DNA of 32,425 nt from an uncultured Sutterella sp. (GTDB lineage: Bacteria; Pseudomonadota; Gammaproteobacteria; Burkholderiales; Burkholderiaceae_F): positions 1-32,425 of the forward strand of contig CAAECY010000079.1 of assembly GCA_900754475.1 (NCBI GenBank), read 5' to 3'. Positions 1 to 7,166 of this stretch are shown here, one piece after another. A program made the position numbers and the translations under genes. The notes below the pieces were generated by a model. It searched no databases. It was not told where the DNA came from and worked only from the letters and a program-made list of their open reading frames with translations. The first letter of the stretch is position 1; the number at the start of each line of letters is the position of its first letter.

Positions 1-100
1 CGGTGCCGAAACTTTGACGAGGCGCTTCAGTGCATTGCCTGCTCACAAGGCTTGTTATGCAGATAGGTGATGCGTTCGCCCTGGGGCCGCACGGTCAGGA

Positions 101-135
101 GGAAACGGGACCCTTCGGGGTCCCGTTTCCTTTTT
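101..135 (+). terminator. Intrinsic terminator of an upstream transcript
   Basis: A perfect 13-bp stem (101-113 with 118-130) is closed by a TTCG tetraloop and followed by five T residues. It must end a plus-strand transcript that enters from left of the window. The first 70 bases have stop codons at 64-66 (frame 1) and 68-70 (frame 2), so the end of a gene is possible, but neither reading is recognisable and an RNA gene end cannot be excluded. Confidence 0.88.
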
Positions 136-527
136 CCCTGCCTGTCATCGGGAAGAACACTGAGGCGCGCCCGCCAAGTCGCCCCAACCTGGGGCTTTCT
201 TGACCTGATTCACCATGCCCTGCAGATTCCCTCGCACCCCGAGCGCCCTCACGTCATAATCGAATTCGGGCGAGCGCCCTTTTTTCGCGCCGCCCCGAGG
301 ACGTTGCGTCGTCGGGCGGATGCCGGGAGCGTTCGAGTTCGCGGGAGACGGCCCGGGAGTACGGGCTTCGCCCTCCCGGCGCAACGCTTCGTTTCGGCCG
401 CCCTCTACGCACCGTCCCGACGGTTCGATCGGGGACGCGGCCCCGCCGCGCCCCTCGGTCTTCGGCTTGTGACGTCGGTGCCGCCCCTTCGGGGACGACG
501 CCCTTCCGACTTGAAGGAGTAAGAGAA
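136..527. other. Intergenic region, no recognisable gene
   Basis: About 390 GC-rich bases before the small WYL-like gene. A long reading frame runs through it, but its composition (mostly Arg, Pro, Ser) looks like an artefact of high GC. Visible structures are a nested hairpin at 353-379 (CCGGGA/TCCCGG around GGGC/GCCC) and a CCCC-TTC-GGGG hairpin at 484-494 just upstream of the next gene. A TTGACC at 200-205 with CAGATT 17 bp further on is a weak promoter candidate. No conserved RNA family was recognised. Confidence 0.5.
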
Positions 528-827
528 ATGACGACTGTCGATACTCTCGTGAAGGCGATCGAAGAAAAGAAGGCCGTGGCTTTCAGCTACCACGGTCACG
601 ACCGCGTGGCTTCGCCCTATGCCTGCGGTCTCAACGGAACGAACGAACTGAAGCTGGTCGCCCTTCAGACCGACGGCGGAAGCACCTCCGGCGTCACGCG
701 CAAGCTCCGTTGGTACACCATCGAAGACATTCTCGGCCTCGAACTCTCGGACGCGCCCTACGAAGCGCCCGACGCCACGGTCGAAGACACCGTCGCGCAA
801 TTCCTGAAGCTCTACGCCCGCTATTGA
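528..827 (+). CDS. Small stand-alone WYL-like domain protein
   Basis: The protein has 99 residues, no signal peptide and no membrane segment. The start is supported by a GAAGGAG Shine-Dalgarno at 513-519, 8 bases before ATG. The pattern is that of a WYL ligand-sensing domain: an N-terminal helix followed by a V-A-F-S-Y strand (residues 17-21), an R-x4-PY motif, and an R-W-Y-T-I-E-D-I-L segment near residues 60-70 that matches the family's arginine-hydrophobic-then-'dxI' end. WYL domains normally sit behind a DNA-binding HTH in transcription regulators or in defence and helicase proteins. Here there is no HTH and no partner gene: the next unit downstream is the tRNA operon on the other strand. 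A terminator follows at 950-996, so it is probably monocistronic. It could bind a nucleotide or small ligand, but no function can be assigned. Confidence 0.75.
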   Translation: MTTVDTLVKAIEEKKAVAFSYHGHDRVASPYACGLNGTNELKLVALQTDGGSTSGVTRKLRWYTIEDILGLELSDAPYEAPDATVEDTVAQFLKLYARY

Positions 828-949
828 TTCGCCCGAGCTACCGACGACTCCGGAACGCCTGGCAGGAGCCGGAAGACCGGTGAATCGCAAGACCCCGGTA
901 GAAACTCGAACACCCGAAGCCCGTCGGCACCTCGCCCCGAAATATCGAA

Positions 950-996
950 GCGCGCCCGTTGCGCGTTGCGTCCGGCAACGCACGAGGCGCGCTTTT
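950..996 (+). terminator. Terminator of the WYL-like gene
   Basis: An outer 7-bp stem (950-956 with 986-992, GCGCGCC/GGCGCGC) encloses an inner 7-bp stem (963-969 with 975-981). TTTT follows at 993-996. It lies 120 bases after the stop codon of the 99-residue gene and has no other plausible client. Confidence 0.6.
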
Positions 997-1022
997 GCGT
1001 ATCCGGCGCCCGCCCGGCCGCC

Positions 1023-1235
1023 TGTGGAAAAGCCGTGTGGAAAAGTCCGTCGACGCATGCGGCGAAATCCGTCGATTCGCCTCGTAGACGGGTGCGTCCT
1101 AGGCATGCGAAGCAAGCACTTGCTATCGCGAAGAGAGCCGCCGCTTCCCGGAGTCTTTACGAGCTTTTGTTTGAAAAAGAGAAACGTCCGAGGGAGCGCC
1201 AAAGGCTGAGGGCGCTGTGGACAACCTGTGGAAGA
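1023..1235 (+). promoter_or_regulatory. Cluster of four DnaA-box-like nonamers
   Basis: TGTGGAAAA occurs at 1023-1031 and again at 1036-1044. Both fit the reverse complement of the relaxed DnaA box TTWTNCACA. TGTGGACAA (1216-1224) and TGTGGAAGA (1227-1235) are one-mismatch versions. All four point the same way, in two pairs with 13-bp and 11-bp periodicity, near one helical turn. No dnaA, rpmH, gidA or parAB gene is nearby and no strongly AT-rich unwinding element is obvious, so this is not called an origin. It may be a DnaA-binding regulatory or titration site, or coincidence. Confidence 0.35.
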
Positions 1236-1297
1236 AAGAACGCGCGGCAGGGGCGCAAAGGGCGCATCCGGAGATGCGACGAGGAAGGAGAGGAAGG

Positions 1298-1329
1298 AAA
1301 ACGCCCGCACGGTATTCCGTGCGGGCGTT
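1298..1329 (-). terminator. Terminator of the Pro-Arg-His tRNA operon
   Basis: A perfect 13-bp stem (1300-1312 with 1317-1329) with a 4-base loop. Read on the minus strand it ends in TTTT, just 8 bases beyond the CCA end of tRNA-His. Confidence 0.9.
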
Positions 1330-1336
1330 GAACTTC

Positions 1337-1413
1337 TGGGGTGGGAAATGGGACTCGAACCCACGACAACCGGAATCACAATCCGGGACTCTACCAACTG
1401 AGCTATTCCCACC
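1337..1413 (-). tRNA. tRNA-His (anticodon GTG)
   Basis: A complete 77-nt cloverleaf with encoded CCA. The anticodon loop holds GTG. The 5' end carries the extra G(-1), which pairs with C73, the identity element of histidine tRNAs. It is the last gene of a minus-strand tRNA operon and lies 18 bases from tRNA-Arg. Confidence 0.97.
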
Positions 1414-1431
1414 ACAAAACTTTGAATCTTG

Positions 1432-1508
1432 TGGCCTGCCCGGCAGGATTCGAACCAGCGACCATCTGCTTAGAAGGCAGATGCTCTATCCAACTGAGCT
1501 ACGGGCAG
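1432..1508 (-). tRNA. tRNA-Arg (anticodon TCT)
   Basis: A 77-nt cloverleaf with encoded CCA and a fully paired 7-bp acceptor stem. The anticodon loop CTTCTAA gives TCT, reading AGA/AGG codons. The T arm reads GCTGG-TTCGAAT-CCTGC, so pair 51:63 is a T-T mismatch, which is unusual for an otherwise canonical tRNA. It is the middle gene of the tRNA operon. Confidence 0.95.
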
Positions 1509-1541
1509 GTCGAATACTTTCAGGCTGATTGCCTAAAGGGA

Positions 1542-1618
1542 TGGTCGGGGTGAAGAGATTCGAACTCCCGACATCCTGCTCCCAAAGCAGGCGCGCTACC
1601 AGACTGCGCCACACCCCG
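1542..1618 (-). tRNA. tRNA-Pro (anticodon TGG)
   Basis: A 77-nt cloverleaf with encoded CCA, acceptor CGGGGTG/CACCCCG and anticodon loop containing TGG. It is the first gene of the operon; its 5' end is 10 bases downstream of the -10 hexamer. Pro-Arg-His is a common tRNA operon order in proteobacteria. Confidence 0.97.
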
Positions 1619-1628
1619 AGGAAGTGGA

Positions 1629-1657
1629 ATATTATCTTCGCGACCAGAAAAAGTCAA
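1629..1657 (-). promoter_or_regulatory. Sigma70 promoter of the tRNA operon
   Basis: On the minus strand TTGACT (1652-1657) is followed by a 17-bp spacer and TAATAT (1629-1634), close to the consensus. It fires into tRNA-Pro, whose mature 5' end is at 1618. A GC-rich stretch follows the -10, as is typical of stable-RNA promoters. Confidence 0.9.
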
Positions 1658-1860
1658 GCACTATTACATTTAATTACATCCGACGCCTCCCGGGGCCCGC
1701 CCTCTCGGTTGGCGCCCCGTCTGTTGAGGCGTTCGGGGCGAGTCATGGCCCGAGCTCGTCGCTTTCGTAAAAAGCGTTTCCAACCCCGTCCTTACGGCAC
1801 GAGTCTTTCTCAGAGTCTAAAATATCAGCTCCTTTACACCTCATACCGTCAGGTTGAAAA

Positions 1861-3291
1861 ATGAGCCACGAAAACGACAACTCCAACGACCCTCTGCACG
1901 CCAAGAAGAAGGCGTGGTCGGGCCGCTTCTCCGAACCGGTCGATGCCTTCGTTCTCCGCTACACGGCGAGTGTCGACTTCGACAAGCGCATGGCGCTCTC
2001 GGACATTGAAGGGTCCGTCGCGCACGCGACGATGCTCGAGAAGATCGGCGTGATTTCCGCCAAGGATCTCGAAGACATCCGCCGCGGCATGGACCAGATC
2101 CGTTCGGAAATTCTGGCGGGCACGTTCGAGTGGCAGCTTGAGCTCGAAGACGTGCATCTCAACATCGAAGCGCGTCTGACGGCCCTGATCGGCGACGCCG
2201 GCAAGCGCCTCCACACAGGCCGCTCCCGCAACGACCAGGTCGCGACCGACATCCGTCTCTACCTGCGCTCCGAAATCGACGAAATCGTTCGTCGCATCGA
2301 ACACCTCCAGGACGTGCTCGTTCACCAGGCCAAAGCCGGCTCCGACATGATCATGCCGGGCTTCACGCACATGCAGGTCGCCCAGCCCGTGACGTTCGGC
2401 CACCACATGCTTGCCTACGTCGAAATGTTCGAACGCGACCGCGAACGTCTCCTCGACCTGCGTCGCCGCGTCAACCGCAGCCCCCTCGGCTCGGCCGCGC
2501 TTGCCGGTACGACCTACCCGATCGACCGCGAATTCACGGCCGAACTCCTCGGCTTCGAAGCCGTTTCCCAGAATTCGCTCGACGGTGTTTCCGACCGCGA
2601 CTTTGCCGTTGAATTCTGCTCGGCCGCTTCGCTCATCATGATGCACATCTCGCGTCTCTCCGAAGAACTCGTGGTGTGGATGAGCCAGCGCTTCGGCTTC
2701 ATCAAGCTTCCGGACCGCTTCACGACGGGCTCCTCGATCATGCCCCAGAAGAAGAACCCGGACGTTCCCGAAACCGCCCGCGGCAAGTCGGGGCGCGTCT
2801 ACGGCGACCTCATCGCGATGCTCACCCTCATGAAGGGTACGCCCCTTGCCTACAACAAGGACTTCCAGGAAGACAAGGAACCCGTCTTCGACGCGATCGA
2901 CACCGTCAAGGACACGCTGCGCGCGTTCTGCGACATGATGGCCGGCGTCGAACCCCAGGCCGACGTCATGTACCGCGCCGCTCAGATGGGCTTCCCCACC
3001 GCCACCGACCTCGCCGACTACCTCGTGCGTCACGGCGTTCCCTTCCGTACGGCCCACGACATCGTCGGCCAGACGGTGCGCGCCGCTTCCGAACGCGGCT
3101 GCGGCCTCGAAGAGCTCCCGCTCGACGTGCTCAAGAGCTTCAGCGACGTGATCGAAAACGACGTCTATGAAGTTCTGAAGCTCGAAGGCTCCGTCAACGC
3201 CCGCGACCACCTCGGCGGCACCGCTCCGAACCAGGTTCGCCGTCAGGTGGCCCGTTGGGAAGCGATCATCGCCGAACGCGCCGCGAAGTAA
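1861..3291 (+). CDS. argH: Argininosuccinate lyase
   Basis: A 476-residue cytosolic enzyme that splits argininosuccinate into arginine and fumarate, the last step of arginine synthesis. The length is typical (E. coli about 457). The N-terminal K-x-W-S-G-R-F signature is at residues 19-25. F-T-H-M-Q-x-A-Q-P carries the conserved His170. The fumarase/aspartase superfamily signature GSSIMPQKKNP spans residues 290-300 and includes the mobile catalytic serine loop. The start codon follows only a weak purine stretch (AGGTTGAAAA), but the N-terminus aligns with the family. The 240-base gap to the divergent tRNA promoter contains TAAAAT at 1818-1823 as a possible -10 without a good -35. No other arg gene is adjacent. 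Two hairpins and a terminator follow, so it is likely monocistronic. Confidence 0.97.
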   Translation: MSHENDNSNDPLHAKKKAWSGRFSEPVDAFVLRYTASVDFDKRMALSDIEGSVAHATMLEKIGVISAKDLEDIRRGMDQIRSEILAGTFEWQLELEDVHLNIEARLTALIGDAGKRLHTGRSRNDQVATDIRLYLRSEIDEIVRRIEHLQDVLVHQAKAGSDMIMPGFTHMQVAQPVTFGHHMLAYVEMFERDRERLLDLRRRVNRSPLGSAALAGTTYPIDREFTAELLGFEAVSQNSLDGVSDRDFAVEFCSAASLIMMHISRLSEELVVWMSQRFGFIKLPDRFTTGSSIMPQKKNPDVPETARGKSGRVYGDLIAMLTLMKGTPLAYNKDFQEDKEPVFDAIDTVKDTLRAFCDMMAGVEPQADVMYRAAQMGFPTATDLADYLVRHGVPFRTAHDIVGQTVRAASERGCGLEELPLDVLKSFSDVIENDVYEVLKLEGSVNARDHLGGTAPNQVRRQVARWEAIIAERAAK

Positions 3292-3306
3292 TTTGTTTGC
3301 CGGCAA

Positions 3307-3402
3307 CCGCTCGAAGTTCCGCACGCGTGGCTTCGAGCGGCGCCCGGAGAAGGCGCTTCCACGAGAGGCCGAAACGTCGTCGACGTTTCGGCCTCGTTCT
3401 TT
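3307..3402 (+). terminator. argH terminator preceded by a second hairpin
   Basis: A 10-bp perfect stem (3307-3316 with 3331-3340) lies 16 bases after the argH stop. It is followed by a long near-palindrome (3365-3379 with 3381-3395) ending in GTTCTTT. The second structure is the likely terminator. The first could stall polymerase or protect the mRNA 3' end. Confidence 0.75.
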
Positions 3403-3745
3403 ACCCGGGTGCCCGGTCTGTAAAGTCAACGTCTCTTCTTTCCGTATCTTGATCGATCCTCTTTTCTTTTAAGCGCTTTGTCGTACGACCTCGGACCTAG
3501 GCGGAAGCTTTACCGACCGGCGGGTGAAGTAGACTTGATCCATGACTCGTTGAGTTGAGCATCCCCCGCCCTTCTCTCGAAAGCGCGCATCGGGCGCCTT
3601 TCTCCTCCGTCGACACTCGTCGCTTCTTCACCCCCACCCCGGCCGGACGCTTTTCCGGCTTTCGTGCTTTGTCGCAACGGCACGCTCGGGGGATGCTTTT
3701 CCGCGCGTTTCCACCCCTTCCGTCCTTCAAACGTGCTCGAACATT
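3403..3745 (+). other. Intergenic region and leader of the AGCS transporter gene
   Basis: About 340 bases without a gene, pyrimidine-rich on the plus strand. A GCCGGA/TCCGGC hairpin at 3642-3659 followed by a short T-rich tract (TTTCG) could be a weak attenuator in the leader of the transporter gene. No convincing -35/-10 pair was found. Confidence 0.4.
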
Positions 3746-5272
3746 ATGGAATCCTTCATCAGTCAACTGAACGCGCTCATTTGGTCGCCGCCGCTCGTGG
3801 GGCTTTGTCTTCTTGCGGGGCTTTTCTTCTCGATCCGTTCCCGCTTCGTACAGCTGCGCATGTTGCCCGAAATGTGGCGACTGCTCTTTCAGCGCCGTGA
3901 GGGCGAAATCGGTCTTTCGAGCTTTCAGGCCCTCACCCTGACCCTTGCCGGCCGCGTCGGCACCGGGAACATCGCCGGGGTCGCAACCGCCATCTGCTTC
4001 GGCGGCCCGGGCGCCCTCTTCTGGATGTGGGCAGTGGCCTTCCTCGGCGCTTCGAGCGCCTTCGTCGAATCGACCCTCGGTCAGATCTACAAGGAAAAGA
4101 TCGAAGATCAGTACCGCGGCGGTCCGGCCTTCTATATCGAAAAGGGCCTGCGCTCGAAGCCCTACGCCTGGCTCTTTGCCGTCGTGACGATTCTCGCTTC
4201 GACCGTCTTTTGTCCGGGCGTGCAGTCGAATTCCATTGCCGCTGCGTGGCAGGAAGCCTTCAACATCGACGCGACCGTGAGCGCGGCCGTCATCACCTCG
4301 ATTCTCTGCTTCGTGATCATCGGCGGGCTCAAGCGCATCGCACAGTTCACGAGCATCATCGTTCCCTTCATGGCGCAGGCCTACATCGTGGTGGCGCTCA
4401 TCATCGTCGGCATCAACTGGGAGCAGATTCCCGCCGTCTTCTCGATGATCATTTCGAGCGCCTTCGGTACGGATTCCGTCCTGGGCGGCCTTCTCGGCTC
4501 GGCCATCTCCTGGGGCGTCAAGCGCGGCATCTACTCGAACGAAGCCGGTCAGGGTACGGGCCCGCACGCTTCGTCCGCCGCGGCCGTCTCGCACCCGGCC
4601 AAGCAGGGTCTCGTTCAGGCCTTCTCCGTCTACATCGACACGCTCTTCGTCTGCTCCGCGACGGGCTTCATGATCCTCATGACGGGCTGCTACAACATCA
4701 CCGGCCCCGACGGCACGATGCTTTTCGAAGGCCTCAAGGGCGTTGAAGCCGGCCCCGTCTACACGCAGGCCGCCATCGACCGTCTGATGCCGGGCCTGGG
4801 CGGCCCCTTCATCGCGATCACGATCTTCTTCTTCGCCTTCACGACGATTCTCGGCTACTACTACATGGCCGAAACGAACGCCGCCTACATCAACCGTACG
4901 CTTCGCAAGCCCATCATCATGACCGTCATCAAGGTGGTCTTCCTCGGGACGGTCGCCTTCGGTGCCCTGAAGGCTTCGAGCCTCATCTGGACGATGGCCG
5001 ACGTCGGCGTGGGCACGATGGCCTGGTTGAACCTCATTGCGATTCTGCTTCTCCAGAAGCCCGCCTTTGCGGCTCTCAAGGACTACGAAGCCCAGCGCAA
5101 CCTCGGCATCAATCCGGTCTTCCATCCGGACAAGCTCGGCATCGTCAACGCCGACTACTGGGTGGGCGAACGCGCCGAAGAGAACCTCGCCGTCGAAGAC
5201 GCCGAAGGCGTCGACAACCTGGCAGGCCTCAAGAGCGGCGCCTCCCGCAAGGGGAAAGCCTCTCAGAGCTGA
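3746..5272 (+). CDS. Sodium:alanine/glycine symporter (AGCS family)
   Basis: A 508-residue inner-membrane transporter of the alanine-or-glycine:cation symporter family, which imports small amino acids with sodium. Hydrophobic segments run throughout, starting at residues 14-30. Two family hallmarks are clear: the G-R-V-G-T-G-N-I-A-G-V segment around residues 71-81, and the PROSITE-type signature GGPGALFWMWAVAFLG at 86-101. A conserved N-E-A-G-Q-G-T-G-P-H-A segment lies near residue 265. The soluble C-terminal tail of about 60 residues (acidic, no motif) makes it slightly longer than typical members (about 450-490). There is no good Shine-Dalgarno before ATG 3746, but MESF-x5-N is a usual family start. 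The exact substrate (alanine, glycine, glutamine or serine) cannot be read from sequence. Followed by several hairpins; probably monocistronic. Confidence 0.93.
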   Translation: MESFISQLNALIWSPPLVGLCLLAGLFFSIRSRFVQLRMLPEMWRLLFQRREGEIGLSSFQALTLTLAGRVGTGNIAGVATAICFGGPGALFWMWAVAFLGASSAFVESTLGQIYKEKIEDQYRGGPAFYIEKGLRSKPYAWLFAVVTILASTVFCPGVQSNSIAAAWQEAFNIDATVSAAVITSILCFVIIGGLKRIAQFTSIIVPFMAQAYIVVALIIVGINWEQIPAVFSMIISSAFGTDSVLGGLLGSAISWGVKRGIYSNEAGQGTGPHASSAAAVSHPAKQGLVQAFSVYIDTLFVCSATGFMILMTGCYNITGPDGTMLFEGLKGVEAGPVYTQAAIDRLMPGLGGPFIAITIFFFAFTTILGYYYMAETNAAYINRTLRKPIIMTVIKVVFLGTVAFGALKASSLIWTMADVGVGTMAWLNLIAILLLQKPAFAALKDYEAQRNLGINPVFHPDKLGIVNADYWVGERAEENLAVEDAEGVDNLAGLKSGASRKGKASQS

Positions 5273-5283
5273 CCCTACGGCAC

Positions 5284-5338
5284 GAGTCGGACGAACCGGA
5301 AAAACGCGCTTCGTCCGACTCGGAAAGCTCCGCTTTCC
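5284..5338 (+). other. Two hairpins between the transporter stop and its terminator
   Basis: A 12-bp stem (5284-5295 with 5310-5321) is followed directly by a 7-bp stem GGAAAGC/GCTTTCC (5322-5328 with 5332-5338). Neither has a clean T-run. Together with the terminator at 5349-5389 they form three stem-loops in about 105 bases. Confidence 0.6.
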
Positions 5339-5348
5339 CTCTTTTCCC

Positions 5349-5389
5349 ATCCGCCCGAACCCGCCCGGTTCGGGCGGATTCGTTTTTTT
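5349..5389 (+). terminator. Strong intrinsic terminator of the AGCS transporter gene
   Basis: A perfect 13-bp stem (5349-5361 with 5367-5379), a 5-base loop, and seven T residues at 5383-5389. Confidence 0.93.
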
Positions 5390-5455
5390 GTAGCACAAAC
5401 TTCGCTCCAACCCGATGCACCCGCTCCGGTTTCGGGTATCCTCCTTTTACCGCCG

Positions 5456-5474
5456 ACCGCTTTGGCGGTTTTTT
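5456..5474 (+). terminator. Terminator-like hairpin in the recN leader
   Basis: ACCGC (5456-5460) pairs with GCGGT (5465-5469) across TTTG and is followed by TTTTT and more pyrimidines. It lies only 30 bases before the recN start codon and after the strong terminator of the previous unit. It could be an attenuator, or the remains of a second terminator for the upstream gene. No LexA box (CTGT-N8-ACAG) is visible between it and recN. Confidence 0.45.
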
Positions 5475-5504
5475 CCTTTTTCTTTCCCTTTTCGGAGCCC
5501 CGCC

Positions 5505-7166
5505 ATGCTCACGAGCCTCAGTCTTCGCGACTTCGTGATCGTCGAATCGCTTTCCCTTGACGTACGTCGGGGGTTCACCGTCCTCACGGGGGAAACGGGT
5601 GCGGGTAAGTCCATTCTGATCGACGCGCTCGAACTCATCCTCGGCGGCCGCGGCGATGCGGGCGTCGTTCGCGAAGGCGCGGAGCGCGCCGACATCGTGG
5701 CGGAATTCTCCCCGTCCGAGCGGGCCGACCGCTGGCTGAAGGAAAACGAACTTCAAAGCGCGGACGAGACGCTCCTCATCCGCCGCACGATCGACGACAA
5801 GGGGCGCTCGCGCGCCTGGATCAACGGCATCGCCGTCACGACGACGCAATTGCGCGACCTGGGCGAGCGGCTCGTCGACGTGCACGGTCAGCACGCTCAT
5901 CAGTCGCTTCTGAAGCCCGCCCATCAGCTCAAACTCCTCGACGGCCACGCGGGTACGACCGAACTCGTTCGCGCCGTCGAGCGGGCCTATCACGCCTGGC
6001 AGGACGCCCGACGCGCCCTGGAGGACGCGACCGCCAACGCGCGCTCCGTCGAAGAAAAAACGGAACGCCTCACCTGGATCATCGAAGACCTCGAAGCCCT
6101 CTCCCCGAAGCCCGGCGAATGGGAAACGCTCACCGCCGAACACACGCGTCTCGCACACGGCGTGGCGATTTCCGAAGGTCTTGCGGAAATTCTCGACCGC
6201 CTCACGGAAGGGGACGACTCGGCCTCGTCCGCCCTCTCCTCGGCGCACGCGAAGCTCTCGAGCCTCGCCCGCTACGACGAAAAGCTCGCCGCGCTCGGCG
6301 AAACCCTCGCGTCCGCCATCGACCTCGTCGAAGAGGCGGGTCGAGACGTCTCGAAGTATTTGGATCGCACGGACCTCGACGCCGATCGGTTCCAGAAAAT
6401 CGACCACCGGGTGGGGCGCTACTTCAATCTCGCGCGCAAATTCCACACCGAACCCGAGCACCTCGGCGAATTGCTCGAATCCTACCGCGAGGAACTCCGT
6501 TCGCTCACAAGCTCCAAGGACGTCGACGCCCTGGCCCGAGCCGAGAAGCAAACCCGCGCCGACTACGACGAGGTCGCCCGCCGTCTGAGCGAAGCCCGCA
6601 GTGCGGGCGCGCGGGAACTTTCCGCCGCCGTCACGACGGAAATGCAGCACCTCGCCATGAAGGGGGCCCGCCTCGAAATCGCCCTCACCCCGTCCGAGCC
6701 GTCGCCCGCGGGGAGCGAGAAGTGCGAATTTCTCATTGCGGGGCACGCGGGCGTGCAGACGCGTCCCCTCATCAAAGTCGCCTCCGGCGGCGAACTCGCC
6801 CGCATCAGCCTGGCCATCGCCGTCATCACGGCGAAAGCCACGCCCGTGCCGACCCTGATTTTCGACGAAGTCGACAGCGGTATCGGCGGCGCCGTGGCGG
6901 AAGTTGTGGGTAAACTGCTGAGGCAGCTCGGCCGGGACCGTCAGGTGCTCTGCATCACCCACCTCCCGCAAGTCGCCTCGTGCGGCGACAATCACTGGCG
7001 CGTCGAAAAACGCCTGCGCAACGAGCGCACCGTGAGTACGCTTACGGTCTTGGACCGCGACGCCCGCGTCGACGAAGTGGCCCGCATGTTGGCGGGCGTC
7101 TCGATCACGCAGAATACGTTGGCTCTGGCGCGGGAAATGATCCGGAGTCCGAAGGAAAACGAATGA
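5505..7166 (+). CDS. recN: DNA repair protein RecN
   Basis: A 553-residue SMC-like ATPase that acts in double-strand break repair, binding DNA ends and promoting recombination. The length equals that of E. coli RecN. ATG 5505 is chosen because a GGAG site lies 7 bases upstream and MLTSLSLRDFVIV is the conserved N-terminus. A longer frame to 5415 would begin inside the terminator-like leader. Walker A GETGAGKS is at residues 29-36. The central part (about 150-370) is helical coiled coil. The ABC signature SGGE is at 427-430, and Walker B ends in F453-D454-E455. The stop overlaps the start of the next gene (ATGA), so recN is translationally coupled to two glycosyltransferases, an odd partnership. 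Confidence 0.96.
   Translation: MLTSLSLRDFVIVESLSLDVRRGFTVLTGETGAGKSILIDALELILGGRGDAGVVREGAERADIVAEFSPSERADRWLKENELQSADETLLIRRTIDDKGRSRAWINGIAVTTTQLRDLGERLVDVHGQHAHQSLLKPAHQLKLLDGHAGTTELVRAVERAYHAWQDARRALEDATANARSVEEKTERLTWIIEDLEALSPKPGEWETLTAEHTRLAHGVAISEGLAEILDRLTEGDDSASSALSSAHAKLSSLARYDEKLAALGETLASAIDLVEEAGRDVSKYLDRTDLDADRFQKIDHRVGRYFNLARKFHTEPEHLGELLESYREELRSLTSSKDVDALARAEKQTRADYDEVARRLSEARSAGARELSAAVTTEMQHLAMKGARLEIALTPSEPSPAGSEKCEFLIAGHAGVQTRPLIKVASGGELARISLAIAVITAKATPVPTLIFDEVDSGIGGAVAEVVGKLLRQLGRDRQVLCITHLPQVASCGDNHWRVEKRLRNERTVSTLTVLDRDARVDEVARMLAGVSITQNTLALAREMIRSPKENE

Larger units (their letters stand above)
828..1297. other. Intergenic region between the WYL-like gene and the tRNA operon
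   Basis: About 470 bases without a supportable gene. Open frames here are short and low-complexity. The region holds the terminator at 950-996 and four same-orientation DnaA-box-like nonamers (listed separately). A purine-rich tract at 1280-1300 leads into the tRNA operon terminator. Confidence 0.5.

Noticed and set aside
1..100. 3' half of a structured RNA (6S-like) ending at the 101-135 terminator
   Set aside because: The fragment is too short and the 5' half is outside the window; no conserved RNA block could be matched.
67..522. Open frame of 151 residues at the left end, plus strand
   Set aside because: It starts before a strong terminator, runs through it, has Arg/Pro-rich low-complexity content and no family resemblance.
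828..1297. Chromosomal origin of replication
   Set aside because: DnaA-box-like sites are present, but there is no AT-rich unwinding element and no dnaA, rpmH, gidA or par gene nearby; kept only as a lower-level finding.
405..1415. Long minus-strand frame overlapping the WYL-like gene and running into tRNA-His
   Set aside because: It overlaps a tRNA and a better-supported gene with a good ribosome-binding site; the composition is typical of GC-rich shadow frames.
1793..1805. 13-base exact repeat TACGGCACGAGTC, also at 5276-5288
   Set aside because: In 32 kb several exact 13-base repeats are expected by chance; the flanks differ and positions relative to genes are unlike.
3497..5410. 637-residue minus-strand frame opposite the symporter gene
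   Set aside because: Antisense shadow; it crosses three hairpins and a terminator and has no recognisable domain.
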